This document shows, piece by piece, positions 1-6,018 of a stretch of 7,134 nt of DNA. Under the pieces are notes generated by a model. It was not told the origin of the DNA. It saw nothing but the letters and a program-made list of their open reading frames with translations, and made no database searches. Both the position numbers and the translations under genes were made by a program. The first letter of the stretch is position 1. The number at the start of each line of letters is the position of its first letter. Origin of the DNA: Spirochaetales bacterium (GTDB lineage: Bacteria > Spirochaetota > Spirochaetia > DSM-27196 > PWMO01); the NCBI GenBank assembly GCA_007123465.1, contig SKLB01000029.1, forward strand, positions 1 through 7,134. Direction: 5' to 3'.

Positions 1-1
1 C

Positions 2-169
2 AACCTCAAGCAGCGCCGCGACCTCGGCATACGCGATGCGGACAGCGCCGCGCAACTGCTCGGCAGATGCGGTATCGATCCCGCTACGCGGGCCGAGCAA
101 CTGCAACCGGAGGCGTTCATCCGGCTGGCCGATCAGATCTACCGGCTACAGCAATCCGGTCTCGGATAG
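2..169 (+). CDS. rsmA: Ribosomal RNA small subunit methyltransferase A (KsgA/RsmA), C-terminal fragment, 5' end outside window
   Basis: The reading frame enters from the left edge at base 2 and stops at TAG 167-169, giving the last 55 residues. The tail contains Gly-Ile-Asp-Pro-Ala-Thr-Arg-Ala-Glu followed by a Phe-Ile-Arg-Leu-Ala-Asp helix. This matches the end of the C-terminal helical domain of KsgA/RsmA, where GIDP-x-x-RAE is the hallmark (Escherichia coli has GIDPAMRAE). The enzyme dimethylates the two adjacent adenines near the 3' end of 16S rRNA, using S-adenosylmethionine, late in 30S assembly. The catalytic Rossmann domain lies outside the window and cannot be judged. The last 24 bases also encode, on the other strand, the C-terminus of DapA. 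Identification rests only on the C-terminal motif. Confidence 0.85.
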   Translation, partial: NLKQRRDLGIRDADSAAQLLGRCGIDPATRAEQLQPEAFIRLADQIYRLQQSGLG

Positions 170-1021
170 GATGGTCTTGAGCTTCTGTTTCAGCTCCGGT
201 GCCAACGGGCACATCGGCAGACGATAGACATCCTCGGCGTAACCGGCCAGATGCATGGCGTACTTGATCGGGATCGGGTTGGTGTCCATGAATATCGCCC
301 TGAAGAACGGAAGCAGCGCGTAGTGCATCTCCAGCGCCGTGGTGTGGTCTCCGCGCAGCGCCGCTGCGGCCAACGCGCTCATGCGGTCGGGAATCAGGTT
401 GCTGGCCACCGAGATAACTCCGGAGCCTCCGAGCAGCATCAGCGGCAGCGCCAGGTTATCGTCGCCCGAGAGCACGTCAAAGTCCTTCGGTTTGCGGCTG
501 ATCACGTCCATCACCTGAGCGATGCTGCCGCTGGCCTCCTTGACCGCCGCAATATTGGGATGCGCTGCCAGGCGAATCATGGTGTCGGTCTCGATGTTGC
601 GGCCGGTACGCCCCGGGATGTTGTAGACAATTACCGGCAGACCTCCCTCATCGGCTACCCGGGTGAAATGCTGATAGAAGCCCTCCTGGTTGGGCTTATT
701 GTAGTACGGCGCAACCTGCAGCGTGGCGTTGGCGCCGATGTCGCGTGCGCGCAGCGTCATGTCAATCGCCTCGCGGGTTGAGTTGGACCCGGTGCCGGCA
801 ATCACCGGCACCCGTCCGGCTGCCTGTTTGACCACGATCTCGACAATGCGGATGTTTTCGTCGTGGGTGACCGTCGGGCTCTCGCCGGTAGTACCCACCG
901 GGACCAGACCGGCGATGCCTTTCTCTATCTGGTCGTCCACCAGCGCACGAATTTCACCTTCATCAACCGACTCATCCGCAGCAAACGGCGTGATGAGCGC
1001 GGTATAGGCTCCCTTAAACAT
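146..1021 (-). CDS. dapA: 4-hydroxy-tetrahydrodipicolinate synthase (DapA)
   Basis: This cytoplasmic enzyme condenses pyruvate with aspartate-semialdehyde, the first dedicated step of the diaminopimelate/lysine pathway. The 291 residues match the usual length of about 292, and numbering falls in register with the E. coli enzyme. Visible are the GTTGESPT loop (43-50, with Thr44 and Thr45), Tyr107, Tyr133 in YNIPGRTG, Arg138 and the Schiff-base Lys161 in VKEASG. Lysine-site positions Ser48, His53, Asn80, Glu84 and Tyr106 are kept, while position 56 is Asn instead of His, so feedback inhibition by lysine is plausible but unproven. The ATG at 1021 is preceded by AGGAGG (1030-1035) with 8 bases of spacing. 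The start overlaps the dapB stop by 8 bases, so translation is probably coupled. Last gene of the pta-dapB-dapA operon. Confidence 0.97.
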   Translation of the reverse strand: MFKGAYTALITPFAADESVDEGEIRALVDDQIEKGIAGLVPVGTTGESPTVTHDENIRIVEIVVKQAAGRVPVIAGTGSNSTREAIDMTLRARDIGANATLQVAPYYNKPNQEGFYQHFTRVADEGGLPVIVYNIPGRTGRNIETDTMIRLAAHPNIAAVKEASGSIAQVMDVISRKPKDFDVLSGDDNLALPLMLLGGSGVISVASNLIPDRMSALAAAALRGDHTTALEMHYALLPFFRAIFMDTNPIPIKYAMHLAGYAEDVYRLPMCPLAPELKQKLKTILSETGLL

Positions 1022-1781
1022 TGTGCAAGCCTCCTGTTCTTTCGAGTAAGTCGTTCATCATATCATCAACGGTGAAAAAACCGCGACGGCCGCTGATCCA
1101 TTCCGCGGCACGCACCGCCCCGAGCGCAAAACCGCCGCGATTGCGGGCGCGGTGGCGCAGCTCGATGGTATCCGCGGATGAGTCAAAGCTGACCGTGTGC
1201 GTGCCCGGATCACTGCCGATGCGCATCGAGGATACGTGCAGCTCGCCGGGCTGGATCGGCCGCCGCAGCGTATCATCGACAATCTCGGTCTTGCGTTCGA
1301 TACGTGAGAGCAACGTCAGCGCCAGGGTCAGCGCGGTTCCCGAGGGGCTGTCGGCCTTGCGGTTGTGATGACTCTCGCACAGCGCCACATCGTACTCGTC
1401 AAAGGCGTCGGCCAGCCCGGCCGCGTGTGCCACCATGCGGAAAAACAGATTTGCCCCTACCGAAAAGTTTGATCCCAGCACGTAGCCGATGCGCGTGCCG
1501 ACAATCCGGCCGACCTCCTGCTGTGCGTTCTCCCATCCGGTGGTGCCGATAACCGCATCTACCTTGGCCTCCACGTAGGCGCGTGCGTTTGTTACCACGC
1601 CGTCGGCGTGGGCAAATTCGATGACCGCATCGCACTGTTGCAACGGCGCCTGCTCAACCGAGCGTACGTCGGCACCTGCGTCACTGGGATCAATGCGGGT
1701 GGCCACCGTGTGGCCGCGCGAGATCAGCACCTGCTCTATCTCGCGCCCCATCCTGCCGTAGCCGCAGAGTGCAACGTTCAT
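1014..1781 (-). CDS. dapB: 4-hydroxy-tetrahydrodipicolinate reductase (DapB)
   Basis: DapB reduces the DapA product to tetrahydrodipicolinate with NAD(P)H. From the ATG at 1781 the protein has 255 residues, slightly short of the usual 265-273. It opens with the dinucleotide-binding GYGRMG (7-12). Asp31 sits near the end of the second strand, where an acidic residue often favours NADH (inference). GTTGW follows at 79-83. The family signature [15 protein letters not shown] is at 136-150, where His138 and Lys142 correspond to catalytic His159 and Lys163 of E. coli. A GTG at 1799 would add six residues, but the ATG at 1781 has AGGGGGG six bases upstream and forms an ATGA overlap with the pta stop, so 1781 is preferred. 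The 3' end overlaps dapA by 8 bases. Confidence 0.96.
   Translation of the reverse strand: MNVALCGYGRMGREIEQVLISRGHTVATRIDPSDAGADVRSVEQAPLQQCDAVIEFAHADGVVTNARAYVEAKVDAVIGTTGWENAQQEVGRIVGTRIGYVLGSNFSVGANLFFRMVAHAAGLADAFDEYDVALCESHHNRKADSPSGTALTLALTLLSRIERKTEIVDDTLRRPIQPGELHVSSMRIGSDPGTHTVSFDSSADTIELRHRARNRGGFALGAVRAAEWISGRRGFFTVDDMMNDLLERTGGLHNV
1030..1035 (-). promoter_or_regulatory. Strong Shine-Dalgarno of dapA, inside the dapB coding region
   Basis: A full AGGAGG on the minus strand lies 8 bases before the dapA ATG and within the last codons of dapB. It fixes the dapA start at 1021 and allows ribosomes finishing dapB at 1014 to restart on dapA. Confidence 0.85.
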
Positions 1782-2779
1782 GCATCGCCCCCCTGGCACA
1801 GGGTGGCAGCGGAGGTGTTGACAATATCCTGTACCGAGCAGCCGCGCGAGAGATCACTGACCGGTTTGGCAAATCCCTGCAGAAACGGGCCGTAGGCTTC
1901 GGCTTTGGCCAGGCGCTGGACCAGCTTGTAGCCGATGTTGCCGGAATTGAGGTCGGGGAACACCAGCACGTTAGCGCGTCCGGCAACCTTTGATCCCGGC
2001 GCCTTCTTCTGGCCAACGCCCTCCACCAGAGCCGCGTCCGCCTGCAGCTCGCCGTCAATGTTGAGTTCCGGCCGCTTCTCACGCGCCATCTTGAGCGCCT
2101 CGGTGACCTTGTCCACGTCCGGGTGTTGTGCCGAACCACGCGTAGAAAACGAGAGCAGCGCCACGGTCGGCTCGACTTCCAGGAAGCTCCTGCACGAATC
2201 GGCGGCCGCTAATGCGATCTCGGCCAGCTGCTCGGCGGTTGGATCAGGGATTGTTGCGCAGTCCGAAAAGATCATGTGGCCGTCGGCGCCCCAGGCGCCA
2301 TCGGGCATCTGCATCACAAAGCACGATGAGGCAAACTTGACTCCCGGGCTGGTCTTGATAATAGTGAACGATGCCAGCAGCACCGCCGCGGTGGCGCTCT
2401 CGGCGCCGGCTACCATGGCGTCGGCGTCCCCGAGACGCGACATCATCGCTGCCCACTTCAGAGGATCAACGATCTCTGCGCGTGCACTCTCCGCGGTGAC
2501 TCCCTTGTGCTTGCGCAGCTGGTGGTATTCCTCGGCGTAGCGCGACAGCTGGTCGGAATCCTGCGGATCTACCACCTGGATACCGGAGAGATCCACCCCT
2601 TCGGCGCGCGCCGCCTCCCACACAGCCTTCTGCCGGCCGATGAGGTAGACTGTACCGGCCAGGTTTTCGTCGACCAGGATGCGCGCTGCCTGCAGGGTAC
2701 GCGGTTCGGTTCCTTCCGGCAGAACCAGCGCGCGCTGCAGCGTCTTGGCCTTCTCTTTCATTCGTTCTGTGAAACCCAT
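1778..2779 (-). CDS. pta: Phosphate acetyltransferase (Pta), short form
   Basis: Pta interconverts acetyl-CoA plus phosphate with acetyl-phosphate plus CoA in the cytoplasm, usually paired with acetate kinase to make ATP from acetyl-CoA. The 333 residues match the single-domain form, without the N-terminal DRTGG region of enterobacterial Pta. Visible family blocks are [21 protein letters not shown] (105-125), [12 protein letters not shown] (211-222), [11 protein letters not shown] (242-252) and [18 protein letters not shown] (273-290). At the C-terminus is [20 protein letters not shown] (302-321). There Ser311, Arg312 and Asp318 have the spacing of Ser309, Arg310 and Asp316 of the Methanosarcina enzyme. 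The start at 2779 has AGGAG (2786-2790) with 6 bases of spacing. No acetate kinase gene lies in the window. First gene of the operon; its TGA shares ATGA with dapB. Confidence 0.96.
   Translation of the reverse strand: MGFTERMKEKAKTLQRALVLPEGTEPRTLQAARILVDENLAGTVYLIGRQKAVWEAARAEGVDLSGIQVVDPQDSDQLSRYAEEYHQLRKHKGVTAESARAEIVDPLKWAAMMSRLGDADAMVAGAESATAAVLLASFTIIKTSPGVKFASSCFVMQMPDGAWGADGHMIFSDCATIPDPTAEQLAEIALAAADSCRSFLEVEPTVALLSFSTRGSAQHPDVDKVTEALKMAREKRPELNIDGELQADAALVEGVGQKKAPGSKVAGRANVLVFPDLNSGNIGYKLVQRLAKAEAYGPFLQGFAKPVSDLSRGCSVQDIVNTSAATLCQGGDA
1788..1794 (-). promoter_or_regulatory. Shine-Dalgarno of dapB, inside the 3' end of pta
   Basis: AGGGGGG on the minus strand lies six bases before the ATG at 1781 and is part of the last codons of pta. 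It decides the dapB start against the GTG at 1799, which would lie upstream of this site. Confidence 0.75.
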
Positions 2780-2820
2780 GGTCTTCTCCTGGACATCGAG
2801 TGTATGTGGTTTATCTTGTC

Positions 2821-2849
2821 ATTCTACCAGCTTTGCGCCGATCGGGAAA
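2821..2849 (-). promoter_or_regulatory. Candidate extended -10 promoter of the pta-dapB-dapA operon
   Basis: On the minus strand TGGTAGAAT (2821-2829) is an extended -10 element: TGn followed by TAGAAT, 5 of 6 to the consensus. Seventeen bases upstream TTTCCC (2844-2849) is a poor -35 (3 of 6). Transcription would start near 2814, leaving a leader of about 35 bases that carries the pta ribosome binding site. Predicted by eye only. Confidence 0.45.
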
Positions 2850-2860
2850 CCGGGTATAGT
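2833..2860 (+). promoter_or_regulatory. Candidate promoter of tyrA, possibly giving a leaderless mRNA
   Basis: TTGCGC (2833-2838) and TATAGT (2855-2860) are separated by 16 bases. The -10 matches 5 of 6 and the -35 3 of 6. The -10 ends only 7 bases before the tyrA ATG at 2868, so the expected start site falls on or next to the start codon. No convincing Shine-Dalgarno precedes this ATG, which agrees with leaderless translation. Predicted by eye only. Confidence 0.45.
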
Positions 2861-2867
2861 GAGTGGC

Positions 2868-3635
2868 ATGAAGGTTGGGGTATTTGGGCTGGGCCGGTTT
2901 GGCGCGCTCTGGGCTCAGTTGTTGGCAACGCGCGCTACCGTGTACGGCTATAACCGGACCGCCGGGCGGCCGGTGCCCGCCGGAGTGCATCCGGTACGCT
3001 TCGAGCAGCTCGGCGAGTGTGATGCGCTGTTCGTGTGCGTGTCGATCTCGGCAATTGAAGACGCCGCCGAGCGGCTGTGCACCATTGTGCGCCCGGGAAC
3101 CGTGGTGCTCGATACCTGCTCGGTCAAAGAGTATCCGCTGGCCGTGCTGCGATCGCGGCTGCCGGCCGAAGTTCAGCTGATCGGGACGCACCCGATGTTT
3201 GGCCCCGATTCCAGCCACAACGGCGTAGCCGGGTTGCCACTGATTGTGTGTCGTGAGCGCGCTCCCGAAGCGGTGGTGCGCTACTGGATCGATCTGTTTC
3301 GCCGGCTGGGGCTCAACGTCATGGAGATGAGCGCCGCCGAGCACGATCAGGAGGCCGCCTACACCCAGGGGATCACGCACTTCATCGGACGCGTACTGCG
3401 CGAGCTGGACGTGCAGCCGAGCGAGATTGCCACCCTGGGATACCGCAAGATCCTCGATGTGGTAGAGCAGACCTGCAACGACCCAATGCAGCTGTTCCTC
3501 GATCTGCAGCGCTATAATCGCTTTACCGCCGACATGCGCCGTGATCTGGAGGCAGCATTTGATCGCGTTGTGGCCAGACTTGGGCAGCAGGCCGGTGAGC
3601 ATATTGACATCAATCGCACTGGAAACATAGGATAG
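2868..3635 (+). CDS. tyrA: Prephenate/arogenate dehydrogenase (TyrA family)
   Basis: The enzyme oxidatively decarboxylates prephenate or arogenate in tyrosine synthesis, in the cytoplasm. It is a compact 255-residue form with no chorismate mutase or ACT domain. Visible are the NAD(P)-binding GVFGLGRFG (4-12), DTCSVK (82-87), the catalytic-type His in THPMFGP (107-113, His108), and EMSAAEHD (153-160) followed by QGITHFIGR (167-175). The THPMFGP and EMSxAEHD...TH..GRVL pattern recalls plant arogenate dehydrogenases more than E. coli TyrA, so arogenate use is possible; I cannot decide the substrate. The frame is open upstream to 2679, but the Rossmann motif is only a few residues from the ATG at 2868, so that start is chosen. 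The preceding ribosome site is weak and a -10 box lies 7 bases upstream. The bactofilin gene follows after 4 bases. Confidence 0.9.
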   Translation: MKVGVFGLGRFGALWAQLLATRATVYGYNRTAGRPVPAGVHPVRFEQLGECDALFVCVSISAIEDAAERLCTIVRPGTVVLDTCSVKEYPLAVLRSRLPAEVQLIGTHPMFGPDSSHNGVAGLPLIVCRERAPEAVVRYWIDLFRRLGLNVMEMSAAEHDQEAAYTQGITHFIGRVLRELDVQPSEIATLGYRKILDVVEQTCNDPMQLFLDLQRYNRFTADMRRDLEAAFDRVVARLGQQAGEHIDINRTGNIG

Positions 3636-3639
3636 GCGC

Positions 3640-4020
3640 ATGGCAGAACTTCGACTGAAAATGATCGATGAAGCCGACATCGATACGGTATTTGCCGATG
3701 ATGTCGAGTTTGAAGGCGAGCTCGCGTTCCAGGAGCCGGTGCTGGTCAAGGGTGTTCTCAAGGGCAAACTGCAATCGAGTGCCGACGTCTACATCAGCGA
3801 GCAGGCAACTGTTGAAGCTGAAGTGGCAGCCGATGTGGTCTCGGTCAAGGGCCGGCTCAACGGCGATATCTTTGCTCGGCGCAAGCTGGAGCTGTTCTCT
3901 ACCGGCAGAGTCGGCGGGACTCTGCGCACCCCGGACCTGATTGTACAGAGCGGCGCGCTGTTCAACGGTACCTGCCGCATGGACGGCAACCTCAGCAGCC
4001 CGGCTCTGCCAAGGGAGTGA
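3640..4020 (+). CDS. Bactofilin (polymer-forming cytoskeletal protein)
   Basis: Bactofilins self-assemble without nucleotide into filaments or membrane-associated patches that organise cell-wall enzymes, shape or polarity. The 126-residue protein has the family's layout. A short polar N-terminal tail (1-20) leads into repeated short strands rich in Gly and Val (about 21-115): FEGELAFQEPVLVKGVLKGK, then SVKGRLNGDIFARRKLELF, TGRVGGTLRTPDLIV and SGALFNGTCRM. These are the turns of the right-handed beta-helix, ending in the typical GA-x-F-x-G-x-C-x-M. AGGA (3629-3632) stands 7 bases before the ATG; an internal Met8 is a less likely start. It begins 4 bases after tyrA, and its TGA overlaps the GTG that could start the next gene, so all three are probably one transcript. 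The specific cellular role is unknown. Confidence 0.9.
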   Translation: MAELRLKMIDEADIDTVFADDVEFEGELAFQEPVLVKGVLKGKLQSSADVYISEQATVEAEVAADVVSVKGRLNGDIFARRKLELFSTGRVGGTLRTPDLIVQSGALFNGTCRMDGNLSSPALPRE

Positions 4021-4028
4021 CCGCCCGG

Positions 4029-4661
4029 ATGAAACTACCGATCATCGCGCTGACAATTGCGTTTGCAATATTGCCTGCCGGCCTTCAGCTGGCTGCGCAG
4101 GAGCCGCCCGATGCGCTGCAGTACTATCGAGACGGCCAGTACAGCCGGGCGATTGAGGTGACGCTGGAAGAGATCCAGGCCATGCCGCGTAACATGGACG
4201 CCTACACGGTGCTGGGCTGGAGCCTGTTGGCATTGGGGCGTAATCAGGAGGCGTTGGACTACGGCAGACGCGCGCTGTCCATCTCACCGTTTGACCCGCG
4301 GCTGATTCACATAGCCGGTACGGCGCATTACAACCTCGGCAACAATCTCGATGCGTTGCGCCTGTTCGAGCAGTACGTTCAGATCCGGCCCAACGGGCCG
4401 CAGATTGCGCCTATCTACTTCATGATGGGCGAGGTCTTCATCCGCATCGGTGAGTACCATCACGCTGATATCGCTATCACAACAGCGCTGCACTATCGCA
4501 GTACTAACGCCGGCTGGTGGAGCCGGCTGGCGTTTGCTCGTGAGCAGGCTGCCGACTACCGCCACGCGCTGGATGCCTACCAGCGCGCCTTGCAGCTGAA
4601 CCCCGCCCTGCAGACCGCGATCCAGGGCCAGACGCGCGTGCGCGGGCAGCTCGAGGGGTAG
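4029..4661 (+). CDS. Exported tetratricopeptide-repeat (TPR) protein
   Basis: The first 23 residues form a probable signal peptide (MK, then a hydrophobic core, ending in LQLAA before QEPP), so the protein is likely periplasmic. The rest is almost entirely TPR helix pairs, at about 28-54, 57-88, 91-122, 128-158 and 162-195. They show typical positions such as W-x-x-L-A-x-G and Y-x-x-A-L-x-L-x-P, for example DAYQRALQLNP near 182-192. TPR arrays bind partner proteins or peptides; no enzyme domain is present and the partner is unknown. The ATG at 4029 has GGGAG 11 bases upstream (4013-4017). A GTG at 4017 would add four residues and overlap the bactofilin TGA as GTGA, and cannot be excluded. A link to bactofilin-directed envelope organisation is suggested by position only. 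Confidence 0.88.
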   Translation: MKLPIIALTIAFAILPAGLQLAAQEPPDALQYYRDGQYSRAIEVTLEEIQAMPRNMDAYTVLGWSLLALGRNQEALDYGRRALSISPFDPRLIHIAGTAHYNLGNNLDALRLFEQYVQIRPNGPQIAPIYFMMGEVFIRIGEYHHADIAITTALHYRSTNAGWWSRLAFAREQAADYRHALDAYQRALQLNPALQTAIQGQTRVRGQLEG

Positions 4662-4682
4662 GCGCTGCGGTTTTTTGCAGCG
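4646..4682 (+). terminator. Hairpin region with T6 run after the TPR gene; possible terminator
   Basis: Three short complementary blocks lie around the TPR stop: GCAGC (4646-4650), CGCTGC (4663-4668) and GCAGCG (4677-4682), with GG and six T between the last two. Pairing of blocks one and two (5 bp, 13-base loop) puts T6 shortly after the stem, like a weak intrinsic terminator. Pairing of blocks two and three (6 bp, 8-base loop) places the T6 inside the loop instead. The stems are short, so termination efficiency is uncertain. Confidence 0.4.
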
Positions 4683-4690
4683 ATTCACGC

Positions 4691-4696
4691 TATACT
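4691..4696 (+). promoter_or_regulatory. Candidate -10 box upstream of the barrel-lipoprotein-barrel genes
   Basis: TATACT matches 5 of 6 to the sigma-70 -10 consensus and lies in the only sizeable gap before the envelope gene cluster. No good -35 hexamer is found 15-18 bases upstream, and no TGn extension is present. It may therefore be weak or activator-dependent. The start site would be near 4703, leaving a leader of about 54 bases. Confidence 0.4.
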
Positions 4697-4701
4697 GTGG
4701 A

Positions 4702-4715
4702 GTAATATGTATTAC
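4702..4715 (+). promoter_or_regulatory. AT-rich palindrome, operator-like
   Basis: GTAATA-TG-TATTAC is a perfect inverted repeat with 6-base arms and a 2-base centre. It stands out as AT-rich in GC-rich surroundings and covers the predicted start site just downstream of TATACT (4691-4696). That is a classical position for a dimeric repressor. The binding protein is unknown. Confidence 0.4.
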
Positions 4716-4743
4716 ACTCTCGAGTCCGGCTGTTCTCCGCTAT

Positions 4744-4749
4744 GGAGGA
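4744..4749 (+). promoter_or_regulatory. Shine-Dalgarno that fixes the TTG start at 4757
   Basis: GGAGGA lies seven bases before TTG 4757-4759. It overlaps an in-frame ATG at 4742 that has no ribosome site of its own, so the ATG appears to be part of the ribosome binding site and not the start. Confidence 0.75.
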
Positions 4750-4756
4750 ACACCCT

Positions 4757-5980
4757 TTGATAAAACGTGCTATTCTGCTGGCCGTGCTGCAGAGCGTGGC
4801 AGCGCTGCTGTTCAGCCTTGATTCCGCTGCGCAAAACGCTATGCTCCCGCTGCATCCAATTGTGATGGCGCAGGGTGGATCCTACATTGCGATAGCGCGC
4901 GGCTACAATACGCTGTTCAGCAATCCCGCCGGCTTTGCCCGCGGCGACGGCGAGCTGACGCTGCTTTCAACCAGCATCTGGATTCACAGCGATCCACGCG
5001 CGGCTATTCCCGCTGCGCGCGCCCTGTTTGCCGGCGCGCTCGACGGCAACCGCGGCCGCATCGAGGATCAGTTCACCTCGCAGGGCTTTGGTGCCGGAGG
5101 CGCCGGCGGCATCGGCTACGTGGGCAATAACCTGGGGATTGGTGTGTCGGCGGTCTTCGACGCGCTGCTATCTGGCGAAACCTTTCCCACGGCCACCGAT
5201 TCCGGCGACATCGAAGGGGTGCTGGCGTCCGAAATCAGCATCATCGGCGGATTTGCGGTTCCGTTTCAGCTGGCCAACGCCAGGCTTTCAATCGGCGCCG
5301 ACATCCGTCCGTTTGTACGCGCCTACTCTTTTGTGGATGATGCCGCCCTGACCGCCGGCATGATTTCGCGCTACCTGGGTGTCTCCAGCCAGGACGCAGA
5401 TGACGACTTTATGGCCAATACTCCGGTACTCAACGGGTTTGGGCTGGCGTTTGATCTCGGCGTACTGGCAGAATGGCGCAACGCAACCGTCGGGATGTCG
5501 CTGCGCGATATCGGCGGCACCGATCTGAATTACTCGACGCACAGCCTGGAGCGTGTCTGGGCTGCGCTGCGAACCGGCAGTCTGCCCGCGCCGGCGCAGT
5601 CCGGCGATTCGGGCTACGTTGAAGAGCGCTACTACGTGCCGATGACCGCAAACCTCGGTGTTGCCTATCATCCGCAGCTGTCGGGCTTTGGCCGCCGCCT
5701 CGACCCGGTTGTCCACATGGAGGTCCGCGACCTGCTGCGCATTGCCGATCACAACACCGCTGCCGGTGCCGTGCTGCATCTGCACGCCGGGGCGCAGATT
5801 TCGCTGTGGGACACGTTCAGTCTGCGCGGCGGATTGTACCAGGGGCACCCGACCGTTGGAGCCGGGTTGTCGCTGGGGTTCTTTGACCTCAACGCGGCGC
5901 TGTTCACGCGCGAAATGGGCGCCTACCGGGGTGATCAGCCGGTCTCGGGCGCGGCAATCGAAGCGGCGCTGCGCTTCTAA
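4757..5980 (+). CDS. Outer-membrane beta-barrel protein, UPF0164/FadL-like
   Basis: With the TTG start the protein has 407 residues. It begins with a signal peptide (MIKR, hydrophobic core to about 20, cleavage near Ala25). The mature N-terminus shows GGSYIAIARGYNTLFSNPAGF (40-60). The NPAG(F/L)A motif, with small residues before it, is seen in FadL/PorV-type barrels and in the spirochaetal UPF0164 family. The rest alternates Gly- and aromatic-rich strands and ends in AAIEAALRF, whose terminal Phe and alternating hydrophobics form a typical barrel-assembly signal. Transport of hydrophobic compounds across the outer membrane is a family-based guess; the substrate is unknown. An ATG at 4742 is open in frame, but would give an acidic, atypical signal-peptide start and lacks a ribosome site. 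A lipoprotein gene starts 38 bases after the stop, and a related barrel gene follows it. Confidence 0.85.
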   Translation: MIKRAILLAVLQSVAALLFSLDSAAQNAMLPLHPIVMAQGGSYIAIARGYNTLFSNPAGFARGDGELTLLSTSIWIHSDPRAAIPAARALFAGALDGNRGRIEDQFTSQGFGAGGAGGIGYVGNNLGIGVSAVFDALLSGETFPTATDSGDIEGVLASEISIIGGFAVPFQLANARLSIGADIRPFVRAYSFVDDAALTAGMISRYLGVSSQDADDDFMANTPVLNGFGLAFDLGVLAEWRNATVGMSLRDIGGTDLNYSTHSLERVWAALRTGSLPAPAQSGDSGYVEERYYVPMTANLGVAYHPQLSGFGRRLDPVVHMEVRDLLRIADHNTAAGAVLHLHAGAQISLWDTFSLRGGLYQGHPTVGAGLSLGFFDLNAALFTREMGAYRGDQPVSGAAIEAALRF

Positions 5981-6018
5981 CTTTTATGCCCCCGGGCGCC
6001 GATAGTAGGAGCATAACC

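Noticed and set aside
141..160. ACCGG...CCGGT inverted repeat at the rsmA/dapA junction as a bidirectional terminator
   Set aside because: Only 5 bp with a 10-base loop and no T-run on either side; likely chance within coding sequence.
1935..2540. 201-residue open frame antisense to pta
   Set aside because: Ser/Ala-rich with no motif; pta on the other strand is certain.
2679..2867. N-terminal extension of TyrA by 63 residues
   Set aside because: It would run through the pta promoter and coding region and place the Rossmann motif far from the N-terminus, which is atypical.
2780..2867. Lysine riboswitch or other structured leader before pta-dapB-dapA
   Set aside because: The divergent spacer is only 88 bases and the predicted leader about 35 bases, too short for a lysine riboswitch, and no conserved core is seen.
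2811..3767. 318-residue open frame antisense to tyrA and the start of the bactofilin gene
   Set aside because: It mirrors a well-supported gene, has Arg/His/Gln-rich composition with no motifs, and is expected from GC-rich codon use on the opposite strand.
5288..5848. 186-residue open frame antisense to the barrel protein gene
   Set aside because: Composition is unlike a folded protein and the sense frame has a signal peptide and C-terminal barrel signal.
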